A DNA stretch of 64,000 bases, taken from NCBI RefSeq assembly GCF_030758455.1, contig NZ_CP132353.1, positions 3,596,001 through 3,660,000 of the forward strand, in the 5' to 3' direction. Of this stretch, positions 10,162 to 18,675 are shown piece by piece. The notes beneath the pieces were generated by a model, which was given only the letters and a program-made list of their open reading frames with translations, made no database searches and was not told the DNA's origin. Source of the stretch: Erwinia pyri. GTDB lineage: Bacteria > Pseudomonadota > Gammaproteobacteria > Enterobacterales > Enterobacteriaceae. Made by a program: the position numbers and the translations under genes. Position 1 is the stretch's first letter. Every line of letters begins with the position of its first letter.

Positions 10162-10560
10162 TTAAATTTGTACCGGCGCCAGTCGGTAGCTGTTAGCGGT
10201 CTCAATGGGTTTCCCCTGGGTATCCATCATCTCCAGCCCATTATCCACCGGGCGGAAATAGCGTTTCTCTCCCTGGTCTGAAACCAGCACCAATTTTTCA
10301 GCGGTTCTGCTCCAGCGTCCCTGCTGCCGGGTCTGAACATTATCAGAACCGAGGTATTTCTCGTTCAGGCTGTAACGCCCACCCTGCTGAAGCAGCAATG
10401 ACACCTCAATACCTTCGCAATCGGCACAGGGGATCACCCCTTTAAACTGTTGTACCGTTGTTTCTGGCTTCTGGCTGGCAGAGACAGAGTCGTGGTTCTG
10501 GCAGCCGAGAAGTGAGCCAAAAGAGAGCGTTACCAGCATCGTTATCACAAGTTTTTTCAC
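10162..10560 (-). CDS. nlpE: Copper-resistance/adhesion-sensing lipoprotein NlpE, N-terminal domain only
   Basis: NlpE is an outer-membrane lipoprotein that activates the Cpx envelope-stress response on surface contact or lipoprotein trafficking defects. The 132-residue product starts at GTG 10560 with GGAGAGG just upstream. It has a lipobox LLGC (C20) and the CADC motif (C45, C48) of the N-terminal barrel. E. coli NlpE has about 236 residues with a second, C-terminal OB-like domain; that domain is absent here, and the frame ends cleanly with TAA. It follows arfB with a 22-base gap. The short form could be native to the lineage or a truncation; I cannot tell. Confidence 0.88.
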   Translation of the reverse strand: MKKLVITMLVTLSFGSLLGCQNHDSVSASQKPETTVQQFKGVIPCADCEGIEVSLLLQQGGRYSLNEKYLGSDNVQTRQQGRWSRTAEKLVLVSDQGEKRYFRPVDNGLEMMDTQGKPIETANSYRLAPVQI

Positions 10561-10582
10561 ACAGCCTCTCCGTTTATCAGGG

Positions 10583-11005
10583 TTATTCCGGCGTGCCGCG
10601 CATTTTGCCGCGCAGTGACTTGGTTGAGGCCTTACGCGCCTTTCCTTCAAGCCGGCGTTTTTTAGATGCCAGCGTCGGGCGCGTGGCCCGCCGCGTTTTC
10701 TCAACGACGGTCAGCTCCTGGATCAAATTCTCCAGCCGCTTCAGCGCCGCTTCACGGTTCATCTCCTGGCTGCGGTACTCCTGCGCTTTGATAATCACCA
10801 CCCCTTCCGGGGTTATCAGGTGATGGCTGGCCGCCAGCAGTTTCTCTTTATAGAACTCCGGCAGGCTGGAAGCGCGGATATCGAAGCGCAGATGAATGGC
10901 GGTCGAGCTTTTATTGACGTTTTGTCCGCCGTTGCCCTGCGCCCTGATAGCCGTCAGCTCAAGCTCACCGTCTGGAATAGTGACGTTGCGTGACAAAATA
11001 ATCAT
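10583..11005 (-). CDS. arfB: Alternative ribosome-rescue factor ArfB (peptidyl-tRNA hydrolase)
   Basis: ArfB (YaeJ) enters ribosomes stalled at mRNA ends and hydrolyses the peptidyl-tRNA without a stop codon. The 140-residue protein has the catalytic GGQ at residues 26-28 in the RF-1 type fold and a strongly basic C-terminal tail (Arg/Lys-rich from about residue 105) that sits in the empty mRNA channel. The length equals E. coli. Its ATG overlaps the yaeQ stop (ATGA), so the two are probably translationally coupled, with nlpE following. Confidence 0.95.
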   Translation of the reverse strand: MIILSRNVTIPDGELELTAIRAQGNGGQNVNKSSTAIHLRFDIRASSLPEFYKEKLLAASHHLITPEGVVIIKAQEYRSQEMNREAALKRLENLIQELTVVEKTRRATRPTLASKKRRLEGKARKASTKSLRGKMRGTPE

Positions 11006-11556
11006 GCCAGCTTGCCGTTATTCAGCCAATCCGTAAAGCGCAGCTCCAGATGGTTTTGATCGTCGGAGAGCCAGATCGTACCGTCCTGAATGGTCGCCTG
11101 TAAGGTCATCGAGCGTGAAGCCAGCTGCGTCAACGCTTTAAGCTGCTCATCATCCAGGAACCGTACCGTCAGATTATCCTGCTGAGCGAGTTTGCTCTGG
11201 TTCTGCTGCCACCAGATCTGCGCTGCACGTCCATTATAGGTATATAACACTACGCTGGCTGAGCGATTACAGGCTCTTTTCACCCTTCTCTCTTCCGGCA
11301 GGCCCAGCTCAACCCAGACCTCAATCCCGTTATGATCGTTCAGCAGCCAGATTTCCGGCTCATCTTCCGCGCTTAAGCCTCGGGTAAAGGTGAGTCGTTC
11401 ATGGGCATTAACCAGCCACGCCAGCAGCCGCAACATCAGCCGCTCCTCGGTTTCTGAAGGGTGCCGGGCCAGAGTCAGACTGCTGTCGAGAAAAACATTT
11501 CGGTCCATATCTGCAACGTTTACCGTCGCTTTATAAATGGTCGCTTTAAGTGCCAT
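11002..11556 (-). CDS. yaeQ: YaeQ family protein
   Basis: This is a conserved protein of unsettled function; the family has a PD-(D/E)XK nuclease-like fold, and some members suppress loss of RfaH. From the ATG at 11556 the product is 184 residues, close to the 181 of E. coli, beginning [10 protein letters not shown] longer in-frame reading back to 11799 has no family support. The segment [19 protein letters not shown] near residues 90-108 is typical of the family. It heads the yaeQ-arfB-nlpE unit and is divergent from yaeP. Confidence 0.92.
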   Translation of the reverse strand: MALKATIYKATVNVADMDRNVFLDSSLTLARHPSETEERLMLRLLAWLVNAHERLTFTRGLSAEDEPEIWLLNDHNGIEVWVELGLPEERRVKRACNRSASVVLYTYNGRAAQIWWQQNQSKLAQQDNLTVRFLDDEQLKALTQLASRSMTLQATIQDGTIWLSDDQNHLELRFTDWLNNGKLA

Positions 11557-11681
11557 GGGGATCCTTATCATCAATACCTGCCATTGTAACCCGTTGCGGG
11601 AGCAAATCACTCGCCGGTGGGCTGATTTCCCGCAAAAGCCTGTGTTATAGTCGTTAAAGAGCAACCCTGAGTGAGGTGCAC

Positions 11682-11882
11682 ATGCAAAAGTATTGTGAAT
11701 TAGTTCGCCGTAAGTACGCTGAAATCGGCAGCGGCGATCTGGGATACGTGCCGGACGCGTTAGGTTGCGTCCTGAAAGCACTTGATGAGGTAGCGGCAAA
11801 TTCCGAGCTACACTCTTCCATCAGGGAACAGGCAGCGTTTGCTGCTGCAAACTTATTGGTGAGCGATTATGTTGATGAATGA
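11682..11882 (+). CDS. yaeP: YaeP family protein
   Basis: This is a small conserved protein of unknown function. The 66-residue product equals E. coli YaeP in length and ends with the same [11 protein letters not shown] stretch. I chose ATG 11682 because GAGG lies five bases upstream; a GTG six bases earlier is also in frame. Its stop overlaps the rof start, as in E. coli, which suggests coupled translation. Confidence 0.92.
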   Translation: MQKYCELVRRKYAEIGSGDLGYVPDALGCVLKALDEVAANSELHSSIREQAAFAAANLLVSDYVDE

Positions 11883-12132
11883 AGCCTACAAACCGATAAA
11901 CTGCGATGATTATGACAACCTGGAACTCGCCTGCCAGAACAGCTGGATGCTGGCGCTGGAACTGAAAGATGGTGAAAAATTGAAGGCGAAAGCGACTGAC
12001 ATGGTGTCACGCAAAAATGTGGAATATCTCGCCATCGATCTTTCCGGTGAAGTCCGCGAGCTGCGGCTGGACCATATCGTCAGCTTCAGCCATCCCGACT
12101 TAGGCACCGTCGTCGTCAGCGAATCTGACTAA
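11869..12132 (+). CDS. rof: Rho-binding antiterminator Rof
   Basis: Rof (YaeO) binds Rho near its primary RNA site and inhibits Rho-dependent termination. The 87-residue product has the characteristic [15 protein letters not shown] at residues 9-23 and a small Sm-like beta fold with [14 protein letters not shown] near 64-77. The start at 11869 has GGTGAG five bases upstream; ATG 11875, giving 85 residues, corresponds to the E. coli start and is nearly as good. It overlaps the end of yaeP by 14 bases. Confidence 0.93.
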   Translation: MLMNEAYKPINCDDYDNLELACQNSWMLALELKDGEKLKAKATDMVSRKNVEYLAIDLSGEVRELRLDHIVSFSHPDLGTVVVSESD

Positions 12133-12167
12133 TCTCCCGGGCGGAATAGATTCCGCCCCTGCCCTTC

Positions 12168-12476
12168 TCAGGGTTGCAGCGTGGCGTAATATGCCGCTAA
12201 ATCGTCAATATCTTCGTCACTCAGTCCCGCGACAAACGCCTTCATCACCTCTGCCTGCCCGCCGTTACGCTCCCCTTTCTTGTAAGCCTGTAAAGCATGC
12301 GCCAGATAGGCAGCATTCTGCCCGGCCAGATGCGGATAAAGCGGCACGCTGGCCTTTCCGGCGGCGCCATGGCAGGCCTGACAGGCGCTGGCTTTTTGCT
12401 GCCCCGCCTGTACATCGCCCGCGGCCCAGCATACGCCAGGCATAATTAACGCCATCATTAACACGACTCTTTTCAT
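12168..12476 (-). CDS. Small class I c-type cytochrome (c4/c553-like)
   Basis: A 102-residue exported electron carrier. A signal peptide (about residues 1-18) precedes a single haem site CQACH (C32, C35, H36), the cytochrome c4/c553 segment YPHLAGQ near residues 48-54, and M78 as the likely distal ligand. The C-terminal helix SDEDIDDLAAYYATLQ is typical of the family. It starts directly after the tilS stop (TAA then ATG), so it is very likely co-transcribed and coupled. E. coli K-12 has no gene here. Its redox partners and the haem-attachment machinery are not in the window. Confidence 0.9.
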   Translation of the reverse strand: MKRVVLMMALIMPGVCWAAGDVQAGQQKASACQACHGAAGKASVPLYPHLAGQNAAYLAHALQAYKKGERNGGQAEVMKAFVAGLSDEDIDDLAAYYATLQP

Positions 12477-13781
12477 TTATTGCTGTTCCTTTTTCCAGCT
12501 AAGGTGCCTGCAGGAGTAGTTTTCCGGATCGCCTTCCCGGGTCACAAACACGCCTGCTGCGGCGATCAACGTGTCGCCATAAAAAAGTAAGGGGGTACGG
12601 TCTCGCTGCCAGGGTGGGATCCCTTTCTCCTGCCAGATTTTTTTCAGCGACCGGCCACCCGCCCGGTCGGTCAGATGGAACTTTCCCTGTGCCTGAAAGC
12701 GTACGCTGACCTCTTCCTCTTTGAACGGTGCGCGGACCTTCATGCCCTCTTCATCCCACTGCAGCCAGCCTGATTTCTGGGGAAGAGCGAGCGTTTTCTC
12801 TTCCTGTGGCCAGGGCAGCACCAGCCCGGCCAGCGGCTGATGCAGGGGCAGCCAGTAAAGCCTGTCGCGAAAGCGGCGGACTTCGAACTGACCCAGGCGC
12901 ACGCAGGGTTCTGCATCTTGCCGACTACAGGCCACTTCCCGCCAGATACGCACCAGCGCCTCACGCGAGGGCATCAGGCCGTGCTGTAACGCTATCCAGC
13001 GCCGGATCAGCGCAGCACGCCGGGCCTCACTCATCGCCAGCAGAGGCGGCCAGGCCAGACCATTTTCCCTGTCCACCAGCTCGTGCAGCGAATCTGCCAG
13101 TAACTCATCTAACAGCTGCTCCTGTTCTGCGCAAAGCGCCGCGCTGCGTGCTGCGGCCTGGGAGAAATGGGGCCAGCGGCTGGCCAGCTGTGGGATCACG
13201 GTTTGCCGCAAAAAGTTCCGGTCAAAACGGGTATCCTGATTGCTGTCATCCTCTATCCAGCTCAGCGCATGCTCTGCGGCCCAGGCTTCCAGCTGCTGAC
13301 GGGTATGAGAGAGCAGCGGCCTTAGCAACCTTTGGCCACGGGCAAAGGATTCAGCCGGCATGCCGGATAAGCCCGCTGGCCCGCTGCCGCGTTTCAGCGC
13401 CAACAGCAAAGTTTCACACTGATCGTCCTGATGTTGCGCGGTCAGCAAACACTCCGCAGGCTGCAGATGCTGCCTGAAAGCGTGATAGCGTGCAGCCCGT
13501 GCCGCTGCCTCGATCCCTTTCCCTTGCGGATCCAGCGTTACGTGAACCACCAGCAGCTCCACCTGCCAGCGGCTGCACTGCTGCCGACAATGCTCCACCC
13601 AGCTGTCTGCCAGAGGATTAAGGCCGTGATGAATGTGAATCGCCCGGATCTGCAGCTCAGGATGCTGCTCACGCAGCGTCACCAGCTGGTGCAGCAATAC
13701 GGTGGAATCCAGCCCACCGCTGTACCCAACCAGCAGCTGCTGGTGGCCATTAAGATGGTGGGCAAGAGAGTGCAGTGACAT
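12477..13781 (-). CDS. tilS: tRNA(Ile)-lysidine synthetase
   Basis: TilS modifies C34 of tRNA-Ile(CAU) to lysidine so that it reads AUA and is charged with isoleucine. The 434-residue protein (E. coli 432) has the ATP pyrophosphatase loop SGGLDS at residues 21-26 and the following HIHHGLNPLADSW substrate-binding segment near 47-59. The central TilS and C-terminal TilS_C domains follow; the last part has the GGRSLKKIWQEKGIPPWQR segment typical of the C domain. It is the essential gene of a two-gene unit with the cytochrome c gene. Confidence 0.96.
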   Translation of the reverse strand: MSLHSLAHHLNGHQQLLVGYSGGLDSTVLLHQLVTLREQHPELQIRAIHIHHGLNPLADSWVEHCRQQCSRWQVELLVVHVTLDPQGKGIEAAARAARYHAFRQHLQPAECLLTAQHQDDQCETLLLALKRGSGPAGLSGMPAESFARGQRLLRPLLSHTRQQLEAWAAEHALSWIEDDSNQDTRFDRNFLRQTVIPQLASRWPHFSQAAARSAALCAEQEQLLDELLADSLHELVDRENGLAWPPLLAMSEARRAALIRRWIALQHGLMPSREALVRIWREVACSRQDAEPCVRLGQFEVRRFRDRLYWLPLHQPLAGLVLPWPQEEKTLALPQKSGWLQWDEEGMKVRAPFKEEEVSVRFQAQGKFHLTDRAGGRSLKKIWQEKGIPPWQRDRTPLLFYGDTLIAAAGVFVTREGDPENYSCRHLSWKKEQQ

Positions 13782-13840
13782 GAAGGTTCCGTAAAAATTG
13801 GCGACCCGGCCAGAGCTGACCGGATCAGAATGGCCCTATC

Positions 13841-14230
13841 TTACGCCTGATAGAGCTCCAGCGGCAAACCGTCCGGATCGGAGAAGAAGGTATAGCGCTT
13901 GTCGGTGACAGGATCGATGCGCACCGGCTCGCATACCACGCCGTGTGCTTCCAGATGCTGTTTCGCCGCGTCAACGTCATCCACGCTGAAGGCCAGGTGG
14001 CGCAGGCCGCAGGCTTCAGGCTGCGTAGGACGCGCTGGCGGAAACGGAAAGGAGAAGAGCTCAATAGTGTAATCGCCATTCAGGGCCAAATCCCCTTTCC
14101 AGGAGTCCCGCGCTTCACGGTACACTTCGCCCATCAGGGTGAACCCCAGGATGTCACAATAGAAGGCCTTACTGACCTGATACTGATCGGTAATAATGGC
14201 GATATGGTGAACCTTTTTAATACCTAACAT
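13841..14230 (-). CDS. gloA2: VOC family glyoxalase-like protein GloA2 (YaeR)
   Basis: This is a vicinal oxygen chelate fold metalloprotein related to glyoxalase I; its physiological substrate is not settled. From the ATG at 14230 the product is 129 residues, the E. coli YaeR length, beginning MLGIKKVHHIAII. Likely metal ligands are H9 (in KVHHIA), E58 in TIELFSF, H77 in RHLAFSVDD and E126 in PLELYQ, assigned by family pattern. A longer in-frame reading back to 14296 lacks family support. It lies between ldcC and tilS, as in E. coli. Confidence 0.9.
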   Translation of the reverse strand: MLGIKKVHHIAIITDQYQVSKAFYCDILGFTLMGEVYREARDSWKGDLALNGDYTIELFSFPFPPARPTQPEACGLRHLAFSVDDVDAAKQHLEAHGVVCEPVRIDPVTDKRYTFFSDPDGLPLELYQA

Positions 14231-14306
14231 AATAATTCCTTGATAATGGCTTCCATGCCTTACCTTACGTAGCCGCTGCGGCGCCCACAATGGCACAATT
14301 CTGGAT

Positions 14307-16448
14307 TTAGCCCGCTTTGAGTACCCGCACCAGATACTGCCCTTCTTCGGTCAGAGTTGCGCCGTGAATATCCGTCTCGAAACCAGGGTAATGTCGGCCA
14401 ATGGTGCACAGCATCAGTAGGAAATCGAGCACGGCCCGGCTCTCTTCGGTGATCATCTCTCCCGGCATCACTACCGGAACGCCGGGTGGATAAGGCAGGA
14501 TCATATTGGCAGAGACGCGTCCCACCATCCTGGCGATATCGACCGTTTCAACGTTACCCTTTACCTGCTGCTGAAACATCTGATGCGGCGTCATTTTCAT
14601 CTCTGGCAGCGTGGCAAAAGCCTGTAGCATCAGCCGCGGCAGATCGTGCTGGCGGATCAGCGTATGGATCCCCTGCGCCAGATCCTGAATGCGCATATTA
14701 CGGTAGAAATCAGGATCCTCGGCGTAGAGATCCGGCAGCATATTTTTGACCCGCAGATTAAGATCGTAAGCGCGCTTGAATTCGGTCAGTCCGCGCAGCA
14801 CGCTCATGGCTTTGGTTTTATCAATGCCAATACTGAACAGGAACAGCAGGTTATAGGGACCGGTTTTTTCCACCACCACCCCGCGCTCGTCCAGAAATTT
14901 AGCCACCAGTGCAGCAGGAATCCCCTCGTCCGCCATCACCCCCTGCTCGCTCATGCCAGGGGTCAGGATCGTCACTTTGATCGGATCGAGATACATATGA
15001 TCAGCATCAGCTTCCGTAAAGCCGTGCCACGCCTCGTCTCCCGGCTGGATCGGCCAGCATTCCGGCTCATCCACCCCTTCCGGCTGCCAGATATCAAAGA
15101 ACCAGCCGTCGGACTCTTCCCGCAGCCGCTGCACTTCACGACGGAAATGCAGCGCGCGCTCAACCGAGCGGTTAATGAGTCGTTTCCCTGGATTTCCGCG
15201 CAGCATAGCCGCAGCTGTCTCAATCGAAGCCACGATAGCGTAGTTGGGTGAGGTGGTGGTGTGCATCATGTAGGCTTCATTAAAGGTTTGCTCGTCATAC
15301 TCCCCTTTAATATGGATCAGCGAAGCCTGAGAAAAAGCAGCCAGCAGTTTGTGGGTCGACTGCGTTTCATAAATGACTTTTCCCGGCGTGCGCTCGCCGC
15401 TCATTCCACTCAGGCCTGCATAGATAGGATGGAAATTGGTATAGGGAACCCAGGCTGAATCAAAATGGATGGAAGGAACCTCCAGCGTCTCTTTAATATA
15501 TTGGGTTTTATAGAGCAGCCCGTCATAGGTGGAGTTGGTGATCACCGCATGCACCGGCCAGGTTGCCCGTTCCGTCTGCGCCACCTTCAGCGCGATGTTC
15601 TCTTTCGTGAATTCACGCTTGGGAATGCCGCCAAGAATACCCAGCGCATTGCGCGTAGGCTTCAGCCAGATGGGGATAATGTCGCTCATCATCAACAGAT
15701 GGGTCAGAGACTTGTGGCAGTTACGGTCAATCAGCACGGTGCTGCCTGCCGCTGCTGCGTACATCCCGACAATTTTGTTGGAGGTAGAGGTGCCATTAGT
15801 GACCATGTAGCTCTGCTCTGCGCCAAACGTGCGCGCCACATACTCTTCGGCATCCAGGTGCGGGCCGGTATGGTCGAGCAGTGACCCCAGCTCGGTGACC
15901 GAAATAGAAACGTCAGCCTTCAGGGTATTCGCGCCAAAAAAATCATAAAACAGCGTGCCAACCGGGCTTTTCTGAAAGGCCGTACCCGCCATATGCCCCG
16001 GCGTACAGAAGGTGTACTTCCCCTCTTTCACATAGGTAAACAGCGCTTTGGTCAGCGGAGGCGTAATCGTATCAATGTATTCGTCGGTGTACTGGCGGAT
16101 ACGCTGGCCAATCTCTTCCGCTGCCCCCAGGCCATATTCAAAGAACCAGATAGCCATGCGCAATTCATTGACGCTTACATCCATCGTGGAATGGGTATTG
16201 ATAAACGCATAGAGCGGCAGGTATTCATTCAGCAGCTGAACCTCGCTGCATAAATCCATTCCGTGTTCATCCCAGTCGAAGATGACGCCACAGATGCGGG
16301 GATTATGCTCAATCAGCTTCAGCAGATCGTTGGCATCTTTTGGGTAGATGGTCTGGAATCCCTGGCTGTTCAGCGCTCCGTCCAGTTCACGGATGGGTTC
16401 ATCTTTGTAGAATGCGTTATGCGGTCCCATGATCGCGATAATATTCAA
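14307..16448 (-). CDS. ldcC: Lysine decarboxylase LdcC
   Basis: LdcC converts L-lysine to cadaverine and CO2 in the cytoplasm using pyridoxal phosphate. The 713-residue length equals E. coli LdcC. It has the N-terminal response-regulator-like wing domain, the PLP-binding lysine K367 in STHKLLAAF, and DSAWVPYTNFH near 330-340. The start is TTG with a strong AGGAGG six bases upstream (minus strand). Synteny (between accA and gloA2) supports LdcC rather than the acid-induced CadA. In E. coli ldcC follows accA closely; here a prepilin peptidase gene lies between them. Confidence 0.93.
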   Translation of the reverse strand: MNIIAIMGPHNAFYKDEPIRELDGALNSQGFQTIYPKDANDLLKLIEHNPRICGVIFDWDEHGMDLCSEVQLLNEYLPLYAFINTHSTMDVSVNELRMAIWFFEYGLGAAEEIGQRIRQYTDEYIDTITPPLTKALFTYVKEGKYTFCTPGHMAGTAFQKSPVGTLFYDFFGANTLKADVSISVTELGSLLDHTGPHLDAEEYVARTFGAEQSYMVTNGTSTSNKIVGMYAAAAGSTVLIDRNCHKSLTHLLMMSDIIPIWLKPTRNALGILGGIPKREFTKENIALKVAQTERATWPVHAVITNSTYDGLLYKTQYIKETLEVPSIHFDSAWVPYTNFHPIYAGLSGMSGERTPGKVIYETQSTHKLLAAFSQASLIHIKGEYDEQTFNEAYMMHTTTSPNYAIVASIETAAAMLRGNPGKRLINRSVERALHFRREVQRLREESDGWFFDIWQPEGVDEPECWPIQPGDEAWHGFTEADADHMYLDPIKVTILTPGMSEQGVMADEGIPAALVAKFLDERGVVVEKTGPYNLLFLFSIGIDKTKAMSVLRGLTEFKRAYDLNLRVKNMLPDLYAEDPDFYRNMRIQDLAQGIHTLIRQHDLPRLMLQAFATLPEMKMTPHQMFQQQVKGNVETVDIARMVGRVSANMILPYPPGVPVVMPGEMITEESRAVLDFLLMLCTIGRHYPGFETDIHGATLTEEGQYLVRVLKAG

Positions 16449-16541
16449 TGCTTACCTCCTGGTAAAAATGCTGCAGCGGTAAGCATAGCGAAGATTGCTG
16501 CCTTGCAGATGCAAAGCGTTCCAAAGATTGGCCTTATCTCA

Positions 16542-17363
16542 TCACGTTGCCGCAGGGGTAACCAGTAGCCACCAGCCAGAGAGCGCCAGGCAGGGGCCGA
16601 ACGGTAGCGGTTCACCCCGCTGGCTTCGCCCTGTCAGGCGTAACAGCAGAACAGCCACTATCCCCATTAACGCAGCGCAGAGCAGCAGTGCTGGCAAACG
16701 CTGCCAGCCGCACCAGGCCCCCAACGCAGCCAGCAGCTTGATATCGCCATAGCCCACGCCTTCTTTTCCGGTTACCAGCTTAAATCCCCAACAGACAAAC
16801 CACAGGGAGAGATAGCCCGCCGCGGCGCCAGTTACGGCATCGCTTAGCGGTACCAGCGCTCCCTCCAGATTCGCCAGCAGGCCCAGCCAGAGTAGCGGCA
16901 AGGTCAGGAGATCGGGCAACTGCATGTGCTGGATATCGATCGCTGCCAGCGCTATCAGCAGCCAGGCACAGAGCGCGAGAGCAAACGCCGTTTCTCCCGG
17001 CGGCCAACAGAGCGCAATCCAGCCGCTGCACAGAGCGGCCAGCAGTTCCACCAGCGGATAACGCCAGCTGATACGCTGCCGGCAACTGTGACAGCGGCCC
17101 AGCAGCAGGAGCCAGCTCAGCAGGGGAATATTATGATAAAAAGCCAGCGGGCTGCGACAGCGGGGGCAGCAGGAACGGGGCAGAAACAGGTTAAAGCGCA
17201 CCGGCTCCTTAGCTTCCTCCGGCGGCAGAGCGCAGAGCTGATGCAGTTCTCTCTGCGCCTGTTGTTGCTGCATCACCGGCAGGCGCCAGATCACGCAGTT
17301 CACTACGCTGCCAGCCACTACACCCACTCCGCACATCATTATCAGCCATAGTGACAGCGTCAT
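16542..17363 (-). CDS. Prepilin peptidase (A24 family), orphan
   Basis: This is a polytopic inner-membrane aspartic protease that cleaves, and usually N-methylates, type IV pilin-like precursors. The 273-residue protein has the bacterial N-terminal methyltransferase-type zinc module with CxxC pairs (C66/C69 and C91/C94), the catalytic aspartates D143 (in AIDIQHMQLPD) and D207 (in GVGYGDIKL), and about seven or eight hydrophobic segments. AGGGAG precedes the ATG. No pilin, type II secretion or assembly ATPase gene is nearby. It could serve a system elsewhere in the genome (PilD, GspO or PppA-like roles); I cannot choose among these. Confidence 0.9.
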   Translation of the reverse strand: MTLSLWLIMMCGVGVVAGSVVNCVIWRLPVMQQQQAQRELHQLCALPPEEAKEPVRFNLFLPRSCCPRCRSPLAFYHNIPLLSWLLLLGRCHSCRQRISWRYPLVELLAALCSGWIALCWPPGETAFALALCAWLLIALAAIDIQHMQLPDLLTLPLLWLGLLANLEGALVPLSDAVTGAAAGYLSLWFVCWGFKLVTGKEGVGYGDIKLLAALGAWCGWQRLPALLLCAALMGIVAVLLLRLTGRSQRGEPLPFGPCLALSGWWLLVTPAAT

Positions 17364-17616
17364 TGCCTCTACTCCCTGTGAGATTTACCGGTCATCCTAA
17401 TCCTTCTCAGGGAAGAGAAAATAAGCGGGGTAAAAAACTGGAAGGCGTATTCCAGAGTGATGGCATCCTGGGGTTGTTTGATAAAAAAGGAGGAGTAAAG
17501 AGGAAAAAGTGGTGAGCCTGGCAGAGGCATTAGCAGCAGGCAGGCTGCTGTAGTTGGTACAGGATCCGCAGAACGGCTGTTTCCATTCACCGCAGAAGAG
17601 CGAACTCAGGCAATAA

Positions 17617-17688
17617 AAAAAGCGGGTTCTGAACAGGCTCTGGCGGAGATCGTTCCTCTCCGCCGTTCACCCTTCAGAACCCGCTTTT
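17617..17688 (-). terminator. Terminator of the dnaE-accA unit with a nested hairpin
   Basis: Read on the minus strand, AAAAGCGGGTTCTGAA pairs with TTCAGAACCCGCTTTT, and seven T follow the second arm. Inside the loop a second perfect 8-bp hairpin lies at 17642-17664 (GGCGGAGA with TCTCCGCC). It begins 15 bases after the accA stop. The rest of the 17364-17616 gap, between this site and the prepilin peptidase gene, shows no supported gene. Confidence 0.88.
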
Positions 17689-17703
17689 GGCGGTTACACC
17701 CTG

Positions 17704-18663
17704 TCAGGCGTAGCCGTAGTTCATCAGACGCTGGTAACGGCGATCTAACAGCTCTTCTTTACTCAGCATATCAAGTTCAGCCAAATCAGCCAGCAGCTGC
17801 GCTTTCATCGATTCGCCAATAGCCAGCGGATTGCGATGCGCCCCGCCTAACGGCTCCGGAATAACCGTATCGATCAGCTTCAGCTCTTTCAGGCGCGGTG
17901 CAACAATGCCCATCGCCTCTGCAGCCAGCGGCGCTTTATCGGCGCTTTTCCACAGAATAGAAGCACAGCCTTCCGGCGAAATGACCGAGTAGGTGCTGTA
18001 CTGCAGCATGTTGACTTTGTCGCCCACGCCGATAGCCAACGCCCCGCCCGAACCACCTTCACCGATAACGGTACAGATGACCGGCACTTTCAACCCTGAC
18101 ATCTCACGCAGATTGCGTGCGATAGCCTCAGATTGTCCGCGCTCTTCAGCACCCACGCCCGGATAGGCGCCAGGTGTGTCAATAAAGGTGACGATCGGCA
18201 TATTAAAACGCTCGGCCATCTCCATCAGACGCAGGGCCTTACGGTAGCCTTCTGGTGCCGGCATGCCGAAGTTACGACGAATTTTCTCTTTGGTTTCGCG
18301 ACCTTTCTGGTGACCAATGATCATCACCGGGCGACCTTCCAGACGAGCAATACCGCCAACAATGGCTTTATCATCCGCATAGGCGCGATCGCCAGCCAGC
18401 TCGTCAAAATCAGTAAATACGTTGCGGACATAGTCCAGCGTGTAAGGGCGCAAAGGATGGCGCGCCAGCTGCGCGATCTGCCAGGCACCCAAATCGGAGA
18501 AGATCTTGCGGGTCAGCTCTACGCTTTTTTCACGCAGCCGCTGCACCTCTTCATCCAGATTAATATCCAGTTTTTCATCCTGACGGCCAACCGACTTGAG
18601 TGAATCAATCTTCGCTTCAAGTTCTGCGATTGGCTGTTCGAAATCCAGGTAATTAAGACTCAT
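17704..18663 (-). CDS. accA: Acetyl-CoA carboxylase, carboxyltransferase subunit alpha
   Basis: AccA with AccD transfers the carboxyl group from biotin on AccB to acetyl-CoA, making malonyl-CoA for fatty-acid synthesis. The 319-residue length equals E. coli. The N-terminal coiled region leads into a crotonase-fold carboxyltransferase domain with the oxyanion-hole glycines in [15 protein letters not shown] near 201-215. It follows dnaE by 12 bases and ends the long lipid-replication unit before a strong terminator. Confidence 0.98.
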   Translation of the reverse strand: MSLNYLDFEQPIAELEAKIDSLKSVGRQDEKLDINLDEEVQRLREKSVELTRKIFSDLGAWQIAQLARHPLRPYTLDYVRNVFTDFDELAGDRAYADDKAIVGGIARLEGRPVMIIGHQKGRETKEKIRRNFGMPAPEGYRKALRLMEMAERFNMPIVTFIDTPGAYPGVGAEERGQSEAIARNLREMSGLKVPVICTVIGEGGSGGALAIGVGDKVNMLQYSTYSVISPEGCASILWKSADKAPLAAEAMGIVAPRLKELKLIDTVIPEPLGGAHRNPLAIGESMKAQLLADLAELDMLSKEELLDRRYQRLMNYGYA

Positions 18664-18675
18664 AATATTCCTGTT

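Noticed and set aside
12728..13477. A 249-codon open frame opposite tilS
   Set aside because: The product is Pro/Ala/Arg-rich low-complexity sequence and the opposite strand carries a clear TilS.
17369..17590. A 73-codon frame just upstream of the prepilin peptidase gene
   Set aside because: It has no recognised family and no good ribosome site; it could be a remnant but I cannot support it as a gene.
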